This document shows positions 1-5,032 of a DNA stretch of 5,032 nt, piece after piece. Both the position numbers and the translations under genes were made by a program. Every line of letters starts with the position of its first letter. Position 1 is the stretch's first letter. The notes below the pieces were generated by a model. The model was not told the DNA's origin, ran no database searches, and was given only the letters and a program-made list of their open reading frames with translations. Source of the DNA: Bryobacterales bacterium (GTDB taxonomy: Bacteria > Acidobacteriota > Terriglobia > Bryobacterales > Bryobacteraceae); the NCBI GenBank assembly GCA_003487005.1, contig DNFG01000014.1, forward strand, positions 389 to 5,420, in the 5' to 3' direction.

Positions 1-419
1 GCAGGCAGGCGCTGCTTCGTGCTCGCTGCGTCACCGACCGAAACCACCGGATGATACCCCCCAGGGACCACCAGCACTGCGCCGGTCTCCAAATCGGGTA
101 TCCGGGGTGTCACCCATAACCCGCCGCCCCGCCACTCGGGCCACGCCTGTAACCCGGTCTTCCGCCACGCCGCTGGATCATCCGTTACTGGAACGATAGC
201 TGGTAAATTGTTGATGCAGGATGATTTAATATCGCGAGAATCGCCCGTCACGACGATCAATTCCGGCCAGAGCCCCTCATCCAGATCCTCCACCTCCGGA
301 ATGGATGCCACGATCAGAGTGGAAATCGCGGGCAGCCACAGCCCTCCGCTGCGGTGGGCGAAGACGCCGTTGGCGAGTTCCTGCTGTCGCGACGGCGCTC
401 CGGTTGTGCTGGCTGGCAT
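1..419 (-). CDS. Unrecognised protein, N-terminal part (3' end beyond the window)
   Basis: Reading leftwards from an ATG at 419-417, the frame stays open for 139 complete codons to the window edge, so the C-terminus is missing. About 70% of the third positions I counted are G or C, as expected for a real gene in a GC-rich genome. I do not recognise the family. The visible part begins MPASTTGAPSRQQELANG. It has several short hydrophobic strand-like stretches, STLIVAS (33-39), ELIVVTGD (53-60), PAIVPVTDD (73-81) and AVLVVPGG (114-121), an alternation that would fit an alpha/beta or beta-rich soluble domain. Trp is frequent (28, 51, 85, 93, 96, 102). There is no signal peptide or membrane segment. 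Codons 60-80 are noticeably richer in A/T than the rest. The ATG is the only ATG, GTG or TTG between the kinase stop and this point in this frame, but it has no clear Shine-Dalgarno sequence; the nearest purine run, GGAGA, is about 30 bases upstream. It lies 69 bp after the hybrid kinase on the same strand, so co-transcription is likely. A decayed gene is the main alternative. Confidence 0.6.
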   Translation of the reverse strand, partial: MPASTTGAPSRQQELANGVFAHRSGGLWLPAISTLIVASIPEVEDLDEGLWPELIVVTGDSRDIKSSCINNLPAIVPVTDDPAAWRKTGLQAWPEWRGGGLWVTPRIPDLETGAVLVVPGGYHPVVSVGDAASTKQRLP

Positions 420-488
420 CGAAACGGATTGATGCTGTCCGGCAGTCTCCGGATGGAAAAGATGCCGATTCTCGTGTCTGCCGGGGGA

Positions 489-3400
489 TTATTCGCGCGG
501 CAAGGCGCCGGAACCCGCCACGGTTCGCGGCTTCAGCACCTCGATCCGCTCCCGCAACTCTTGCAGGTGCAGTGGTTTACCGAGGAAGCCGTTCATTCCC
601 GCATCAATGCAGGCGGTGCGGTCGGCTTCGAGGACGTTGGCGGACAGGCCGACGATCGGTGTATCGGGATTGCGCCCGGTCTGGCGGATCGCGCGGGCGG
701 CCTCGATGCCGTCCATCCGGGGCATCCGGATGTCCATGAGAATCAGGTCATAGTCGTGGATCGAGGCCTCTTCCACGGCCGCCTGTCCGTCACCGACGAC
801 CTTGACGGCGTGACCGAGCGCCAGCAACATTCGGGTGACGATCATCTGATTGATTTCATTGTCCTCGGCGACCAGAACGCTCAGGGGTGCGATAGCCCGT
901 TCGCGGGACGGCGGAGGCGCTTCGGCGGGGGCTTCCGGCATCTCGGCCGGGGCCAATGGAAGCTGGACGACGAAGCGGGTTCCCTGCCCCGGCGTGCTCT
1001 CCGCCCGGATCGTCCCGTTCATGGCCGAAGTGAGCGCCTGACAGATGGACAGCCCCAATCCGGCGCCGCCATGCAATGTGTGCACGGATGGGTCCAACTG
1101 GACGAAGGGCTGAAACAGCTGATCGATCTTCCCGGGTGGAATGCCGGGGCCGGAGTCGGCGACCTCAAGTTCCACCGGGTTGCCGTCCGCGCCACCGGAA
1201 ATGCGGATCGCGACGAAGCCGGATCCCGTGAATTTGACGGCGTTGGAGGCCAGATTGGTGAGAACTTGTCTCACTTTGAGGCCGTCGCCGAGAAAGGCGC
1301 GGCGGCCCGCGGAGTAGTCGAGGCGGAGCTCCAGGCCCTTCTTCGCGGCGGCCGGACGTAACAGGGAGGTGACCGAAACCGCCACCTGATGCAAGTCAAA
1401 CGGCGCCTGCACCAGGATGTGTTTGCCGGCTTCGAGGCGCGACAAATCAAGCACGTCGTCGAGCAGTTTGATCAGAAGACCCGCGCTATCCTGAACCACA
1501 TTCAGCATTTCGCGCTGTTCCGGTTTGAGGTCGTCGAGCAGGAGCAGATCGGTCATCCCGACGACGCCATGAACGGGGGTCCGGACTTCGTGGCTCATCC
1601 GGGCAATGAACTCGCTCTTGTAGCCGTTGGCGGCGTTGGCGCGGTCGCGTTCCTCGGCGACGCGCGCCTTTTCGATTTCGAGTTCGCGAGTCCGGACGGC
1701 GACGAGATCACTCAATTCCTTCTTGTGCGCGAGCAATGTGCGCATTCGCCAGCGCAGAATGAGCCGGATCGACACGAGCGCCAGCGCCGTGAACGAAATG
1801 AGGACGAGCGCCCGGAACCAAGGTGTCATCCAGAATGGGCGAAGGATGCTGAAATTGAGCTTCGTCGCCGGGCCTGGCGCCATTCCGGGGGCGGGCACGA
1901 CCGCCACCTCGAAAGTATAGTCGCCGGGCGACAGACCGGCGTAGCGGGCTTCACGTTCATTCGTCTCGACCCAGGTATTGTGGTTCCCGATCAGACGGTA
2001 GCGGAAACGGATGGATTCCCTGTCGACAAAGGAAAGTGCCGCCATGCCGACGGAGAAGTCGCGATCCTGGTAACCGGCCTGAATTGAGCCAGTTGGCTCC
2101 ACTTCGGGTTTCTGTGCGCCGAAACGAACCCAACTCACAACCGGGAGATTCTGATGCCGGGGCGGATTGAGGGCGGCGCGGGCGTCGCCGATCCGGGTGA
2201 GTCCGCGTGAGGTGCCGATCCAGATGAGGCCACCGGGTTCGGCGAAGAAGGCATTGACGGCACAGGAGTAGGTGGCGAGGCCATGGGAACGGCGGAAGCG
2301 GGCCCAGGAGCGTCCGTCAAAGACATCGAGACCGTCGTCGCCGCCGGCCCACAGACGGCCTTCGTGGTCGGTTCGAAGCAGCAAAATGCTGCGAGAAGCG
2401 AGGTTTTCGAGGTAGTGAGTGACACTTGGGGGGGCGCCGGGGTCGCGGAACTGAAGCCGGGTGATGCCCACCGGGTCGCGATAAGCCACCCAGGCGGCGC
2501 CATCGGGCGTTTCGGCGACGTGCGTTAGTCCCGCCGAGCGCAGGCCCTCGGCCACGGTGAACCGGCGGACGGAGTGACGGTCGAAGCGGAGGAGGCCCTG
2601 GCTGCTGGTGACCCAGAGGACGCCGCCGGCGCCCCGGGCCATCCGGAAGTAGGCCTCGCCGGGGGAGGCGCCGGGCACGTCGACGCGCTGGAACCGGGGA
2701 TTCGGTCCGGGTGAGGGCCCGGTCCGGAAAAGGCCCTCGATGCTGGCCACCCAGAGTTGGTCCTGTTCATCGACATGGAGCGCATTGACACGGTCGAAAG
2801 GCTGTCTGGGCTGGGTGGCGGGCGGGTTGACGGCGCCGGAGCGGGGATCGACGCGGGCGACGCCGCCGGGGAAGGATCCGACCCAGAGGGCGCCTCCGGC
2901 GGTCATGGCGATAGCCCGGACTTTGGAGGAGGCGAGGCCGGGCCAAGGGAGGAAGGAGCGGCCGTCTTCGGAAAGCCAGGCGAGACCCCGGTCGGTACCG
3001 GCCCAGAGCCGGCCCTGGAGATCGCGCTGGATGGCGGCGACGGTGGAGTTGGGGAGGCCGTCGGAGGCGGTCCAGGTGGTGACGACGCCATACCCGAGAA
3101 CGCGAACGAGTCCGGAGCCCCACAGAGCGAGCCAGAGGGAGCCTTCGCGATCCTGGAAGGCGATGGAAACACTTTCGTTGGGCAGGCCGTGGGCGGTGGC
3201 GATGAGACGCCAGCCGCCGGGGGTTTGATAAGCGAGGCCATCGTCGGTGGGGACCATGAGACGGCCGCCCGAGTCGACAAAGAGCGAACCGAAGAAGCCG
3301 GAACCGGGCAATCCATCGCCGGCGGGCCGGAAATGGGAGGCGTTCTTGGGGAGGACGATCAGGTCCTGGGAGCTACGCGCCCAAAGGTCGCCGTTGGAAG

Positions 3401-4076
3401 TCTCGATGAGGGCGTCCCAGCGGCGTTCCGGGACACCCGGCGGGGCGGGGATGACGGCGCGGCGGGCGGAGTCCAGACGCCAGAGGCGGCGGCCCGCGCT
3501 GGCCCAAACCTGGGCGGAAGCATCGACAAAAACGGCATCCACAGGGCCTTTCAGACCTTCAAAACGGGCAAACTGGAGCCCATTGGGGGTTCGTTCGCCG
3601 ATCCAGAGGCCGCGGGAGGTGGCAAAGTAGACGAGTCCTTCCGGATGGCGGGCGAGGACGCTGCGCCCGTAGACCTGGACTGGTTCTGGCAGAGGGACGG
3701 GCAGGAAGCGGCCGGCGCGCTTCTCGGCGAGGCCGGAGCGGGTGGCGACGAGGAGGATGCCGGAGGGGTCCTCGATGAGATCCTGGATGGTTCCGTCCGG
3801 AAGGCCGTCTTCCGGTCCGAACTCGTGGAATTCGAAGCCGTCGCCGCGAAAGAGGCCACTCATGGTGCCGACCCAAAGATAGCCGCCTCGATCCTGGAAG
3901 ATGGCGTTGACGGCGGCGTTTTTGAGGCCGCGATTGAAGCCGAATTCGTCGTAGGTGAACTGCTGGGCGGAGGCGGTTGGGGGCAGGATGAGGAGGAGGG
4001 CGGCCCAGAGCCAGACTGGGGCAATGCGGCTTGACGATTGAGCGGGTTGGCGTGGCTGAGGACTGGGCAGAAGCAT
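489..4076 (-). CDS. Hybrid sensor histidine kinase/response regulator with a periplasmic two-component propeller (Reg_prop) sensor
   Basis: This is a membrane-bound signal-transducing kinase of about 1195 residues. Order of parts: signal peptide (hydrophobic 19-36, likely cut after TASA at 37); propeller region 40-630 with repeated G-x-LWVGT-x-x-GL-type blades, clear near 61-75, 307-323, 351-365, 435-449, 481-495, 569-583 and 612-626; Y_Y_Y domain about 686-745, with FRYRL and LSPGDYTFEV; transmembrane helix 753-774; coiled coil 781-818; HisKA with MSHEVRTP, phospho-acceptor His829; HATPase_c with N-box Asn941/Asn945, DSGPGIP (Asp974) and GGAGLGL (1003-1009); a Pro/Ala/Glu-rich linker 1042-1061; and a receiver domain with Glu1071-Asp1072, phospho-acceptor Asp1115 in LILMDIRMPRMDG, Ser1145 and Lys1167. 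All catalytic residues are present, so the protein should be active. In the family the propeller and Y_Y_Y lie outside the membrane and drive His-to-Asp phosphotransfer inside. There is no DNA-binding or Hpt domain, so a separate partner is needed. The ATG at 4076 was chosen. An in-frame TTG at 4082 would add two residues, and neither start has a recognisable ribosome binding site. The ligand is unknown. Confidence 0.96.
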   Translation of the reverse strand: MLLPSPQPRQPAQSSSRIAPVWLWAALLLILPPTASAQQFTYDEFGFNRGLKNAAVNAIFQDRGGYLWVGTMSGLFRGDGFEFHEFGPEDGLPDGTIQDLIEDPSGILLVATRSGLAEKRAGRFLPVPLPEPVQVYGRSVLARHPEGLVYFATSRGLWIGERTPNGLQFARFEGLKGPVDAVFVDASAQVWASAGRRLWRLDSARRAVIPAPPGVPERRWDALIETSNGDLWARSSQDLIVLPKNASHFRPAGDGLPGSGFFGSLFVDSGGRLMVPTDDGLAYQTPGGWRLIATAHGLPNESVSIAFQDREGSLWLALWGSGLVRVLGYGVVTTWTASDGLPNSTVAAIQRDLQGRLWAGTDRGLAWLSEDGRSFLPWPGLASSKVRAIAMTAGGALWVGSFPGGVARVDPRSGAVNPPATQPRQPFDRVNALHVDEQDQLWVASIEGLFRTGPSPGPNPRFQRVDVPGASPGEAYFRMARGAGGVLWVTSSQGLLRFDRHSVRRFTVAEGLRSAGLTHVAETPDGAAWVAYRDPVGITRLQFRDPGAPPSVTHYLENLASRSILLLRTDHEGRLWAGGDDGLDVFDGRSWARFRRSHGLATYSCAVNAFFAEPGGLIWIGTSRGLTRIGDARAALNPPRHQNLPVVSWVRFGAQKPEVEPTGSIQAGYQDRDFSVGMAALSFVDRESIRFRYRLIGNHNTWVETNEREARYAGLSPGDYTFEVAVVPAPGMAPGPATKLNFSILRPFWMTPWFRALVLISFTALALVSIRLILRWRMRTLLAHKKELSDLVAVRTRELEIEKARVAEERDRANAANGYKSEFIARMSHEVRTPVHGVVGMTDLLLLDDLKPEQREMLNVVQDSAGLLIKLLDDVLDLSRLEAGKHILVQAPFDLHQVAVSVTSLLRPAAAKKGLELRLDYSAGRRAFLGDGLKVRQVLTNLASNAVKFTGSGFVAIRISGGADGNPVELEVADSGPGIPPGKIDQLFQPFVQLDPSVHTLHGGAGLGLSICQALTSAMNGTIRAESTPGQGTRFVVQLPLAPAEMPEAPAEAPPPSRERAIAPLSVLVAEDNEINQMIVTRMLLALGHAVKVVGDGQAAVEEASIHDYDLILMDIRMPRMDGIEAARAIRQTGRNPDTPIVGLSANVLEADRTACIDAGMNGFLGKPLHLQELRERIEVLKPRTVAGSGALPRE

Positions 4077-4153
4077 GGACAACCGGGGCGGGTCTGTCGC
4101 GAGAGAAACCGTGCAGCCGGGGGGACCGGCGTCGAAACGGCAGACTCGCCCTG

Positions 4154-4188
4154 CTATCAGTATCGGTCGAAGTTCCGCAGTTCGATAG
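4154..4188. repeat. Imperfect inverted repeat in the kinase leader
   Basis: On the plus strand, TCGAA (4167-4171) is matched by TTCGA (4181-4185) across a 9-base loop. Further out, CTATC (4154-4158) is matched by GATAG (4184-4188), with part of the inner arm shared. Together they form an interrupted dyad ending about 78-110 bases upstream of the kinase start. It could be an operator half-site pair or an RNA stem in the leader. The match is short and imperfect, and chance is a real possibility. Confidence 0.25.
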
Positions 4189-4246
4189 GGTTCCGGAGGT
4201 TTCGCGCGGCAGGCTGGTCCGGCAGGGGTGGATCTTCGGGCGGTCT

Positions 4247-4258
4247 CCCGCCGGCGGG
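4247..4258. repeat. Perfect 12-bp GC palindrome
   Basis: CCCGCCGGCGGG reads the same on both strands and sits about 170 bp upstream of the kinase start. It has no loop and no following T run, so it is not a standard terminator. In such GC-rich DNA palindromes of this kind arise easily; its overlap with the G-rich tract next to it is the only reason to note it. Confidence 0.3.
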
Positions 4259-4278
4259 GGCGGGGGGGACGACCTGGG
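4256..4278 (+). other. Potential G-quadruplex motif in the kinase leader
   Basis: Plus-strand G runs occur at 4256-4260, 4262-4268 and 4276-4278. The seven-base run can be split into two runs of three with a single-base loop. This gives four G-triplets with loops of 3, 1 and 7 bases, which fits the usual G3-N(1-7) rule for an intramolecular quadruplex. It lies on the template strand for the kinase, so it could form in DNA during transcription, while the leader RNA would be C-rich at this place. The motif is visible directly; any function is inference. Confidence 0.4.
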
Positions 4279-4305
4279 CGGACTGAAGCCAGCCCTGCAG
4301 GGGCG

Positions 4306-4319
4306 GCGCCGTTTGGCGC
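4306..4319 (-). repeat. Short hairpin-forming repeat downstream of the DUF1501 gene
   Basis: GCGCC (4306-4310) and GGCGC (4315-4319) enclose a 4-base loop, giving a 5-bp GC stem about 90 bases after the DUF1501 stop codon. It is not followed by a T run on the minus strand, so it does not meet the usual criteria for an intrinsic terminator, though it could stabilise a 3' end. A 10-bp palindrome, CCCTGCAGGG, lies just beside it at 4293-4302. Confidence 0.25.
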
Positions 4320-4407
4320 AATCTGACCGAACGGCGGTCTGGCCCGGCGACATGAGTGACAGTCGCGGGGGTGGATAGCGTCTTGGTCCGTGCGCCGGAT
4401 TCGGTGG

Positions 4408-5032
4408 TCAGGCGAGGATGGCTTGGACGACGGTGGATTTTTCGACGCCGGTCAGCTTTTGGTCGAGGCCCTGGTGTTTGAAGGTGAAGCGTTCGTGGCG
4501 GATGCCGAAGAGGTGGAGGAGGGTGGCCTGGAGGTCGCGGACATGGACGGGATCGCGGGTGATGTTGTAGCTGAACTCGTCGGTTTCGCCGTGGACGATG
4601 CCGGGTTTGACGCCGCCGCCGGCGAGCCAGAGGGAGAAGCAGCGGGGGTGGTGGTCGCGGCCGTAGTCTTTCGGGGTCAGGCGGCCCTGGGAGTACATGG
4701 TGCGGCCGAATTCCCCGCCCCAGATGACGAGGGTGTCGTCAAGCATGCCGCGCTGTTTGAGGTCCTGGACGAGGGCCCAGGCGGCCTGGTCGACGTCGCG
4801 GCACTGGGAGGGGAGGGTTTCGGGGAGGTTGCCGTGGACGTCCCAGCCGCGATGGTAGATCTGGGTGAAGCGGACGCCGCGTTCGGCGAGGCGGCGGGCC
4901 ATCAGGGCGGAGTAGGCGAAGGTGCCGGGTTTGCGGGCGTCCTCGCCGTACATCTGGTAGATGGACTCGGGTTCCTTGCTCAGGTCGGTCAGTTCGGGGA
5001 CGGAGGATTGCATGCGGAAGGCCATTTCGTAC
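4408..5032 (-). CDS. DUF1501 domain protein, C-terminal part (5' end beyond the window)
   Basis: The last ~207 residues of a DUF1501 family protein are present, ending with a TGA at 4410-4408. The family is usually about 400-490 residues, so roughly half is visible. The codons before the first visible ATG (5025) continue in frame as Tyr-Glu, part of the family's usual YEMAFRMQ stretch, so that ATG is not the start. Counting from it, recognisable blocks are [10 protein letters not shown] (60-69), WGGEFGRT (102-109), [17 protein letters not shown] (122-138) and [16 protein letters not shown] (160-175). These His, Asp and Glu blocks resemble metal-site motifs of the alkaline phosphatase/sulfatase superfamily, to which DUF1501 proteins are thought to be related; no substrate is established. 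Family members are usually exported, often by Tat, and are commonly encoded next to DUF1549/DUF1553 proteins in Planctomycetota, Verrucomicrobiota and Acidobacteriota. Such a neighbour would be expected to the right, outside the window. Third positions are strongly C-biased, like the sensor half of the kinase gene. Confidence 0.95.
   Translation of the reverse strand, partial: YEMAFRMQSSVPELTDLSKEPESIYQMYGEDARKPGTFAYSALMARRLAERGVRFTQIYHRGWDVHGNLPETLPSQCRDVDQAAWALVQDLKQRGMLDDTLVIWGGEFGRTMYSQGRLTPKDYGRDHHPRCFSLWLAGGGVKPGIVHGETDEFSYNITRDPVHVRDLQATLLHLFGIRHERFTFKHQGLDQKLTGVEKSTVVQAILA

Larger units (their letters stand above)
4077..4407. other. Non-coding leader between the DUF1501 gene and the hybrid kinase
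   Basis: These ~330 bp separate two genes on the same strand. They should hold the 3' end of the DUF1501 transcript and the control region of the kinase. I see no RNA gene and no credible separate ORF. Frames that are open here simply run on into the kinase as out-of-phase shadows. I looked for a hairpin followed by a T run, and for paired -35/-10 hexamers, on the minus strand and found none that is convincing. What stands out is a run of very G-rich plus-strand sequence and several short palindromes, listed separately. The length is more than a tight operon would need, which suggests that the kinase has its own promoter. Confidence 0.6.

Noticed and set aside
208..432. Plus-strand open frame of 74 codons at the left end
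   Set aside because: The opposite strand has a longer frame with better third-position bias. This one has a Ser/Pro-rich, low-complexity product.
354..1361. Plus-strand open frame of 335 codons opposite the kinase C-terminus
   Set aside because: It lies over the HATPase and receiver coding region and the adjoining downstream ORF, shows no recognisable domain, and is explained by high GC content suppressing stop codons.
1000..1585. Substitution of Ala for Thr in the kinase GGTGLGL box as a sign of inactivity
   Set aside because: GGAGLGL is a common variant in active histidine kinases, and all other catalytic boxes are intact.
1389..2087. Plus-strand open frame of 232 codons
   Set aside because: It is antisense to the Y_Y_Y, transmembrane and HisKA coding region, with no independent coding signal.
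2757..4034. Plus-strand open frame of 425 codons opposite the propeller region
   Set aside because: It is antisense to a gene with unmistakable domain structure. Its product is a low-complexity Gly/Asp/Glu/Ala-rich chain, as expected when a C-biased GC-rich gene is read on the other strand.
4141..4200. Sigma-70 promoter upstream of the kinase
   Set aside because: A GATACT-like hexamer is visible on the minus strand, but no acceptable -35 element lies 16-18 bases upstream, so the match is not better than chance.
4293..4319. Intrinsic terminator for the DUF1501 gene
   Set aside because: The stems are only 5 bp and no T run follows on the minus strand, so the usual criteria are not met.
3559..4353. 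Minus-strand frame of 264 codons that begins in the leader and overlaps the start of the kinase gene
   Set aside because: It overlaps the kinase by over 500 bp out of phase and gives an Arg/Pro/Ser-rich product typical of a shifted frame. The signal peptide and first propeller blades are in the kinase frame.

Overview
The window is a GC-rich (roughly two-thirds G+C) bacterial segment with every supported gene on the minus strand. Two things suggest a soil- or water-dwelling Acidobacteriota (Bryobacterales/Solibacter-like) or a Verrucomicrobiota/Planctomycetota relative: a very large propeller-sensor hybrid histidine kinase, and a DUF1501 protein. Both families are abundant in those lineages. 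This placement is inference from gene content only.

Layout in the direction of transcription (right to left): (1) 5032-4408 is the C-terminal ~207 residues of a DUF1501 protein whose 5' end lies outside the window. (2) 4407-4077 is a ~330 bp non-coding leader. It holds a G-quadruplex-compatible tract, short GC palindromes and an imperfect inverted repeat, but no convincing terminator or promoter. (3) 4076-489 is one ~1195-residue membrane-bound hybrid sensor kinase: signal peptide, about 12-14 Reg_prop propeller repeats, Y_Y_Y domain, transmembrane helix, HisKA, HATPase_c and a receiver domain. (4) After 69 bp, 419-1 is an open reading frame of at least 139 codons that runs off the left edge. 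I do not recognise its product.

How they might work together: the kinase should sense something outside the cytoplasmic membrane through its propellers and pass phosphate from His829 to Asp1115. It has no DNA-binding or Hpt domain, so its output partner must be another protein, which could be nearby outside the window. The DUF1501 gene is probably part of an upstream DUF1549/DUF1553-DUF1501 type unit rather than a partner of the kinase; the long gap between them argues for separate control. The unknown downstream ORF could be co-transcribed with the kinase. I see no mobile element, CRISPR array, tRNA or rRNA. The only candidate for something undescribed is the unrecognised ORF at the left edge.
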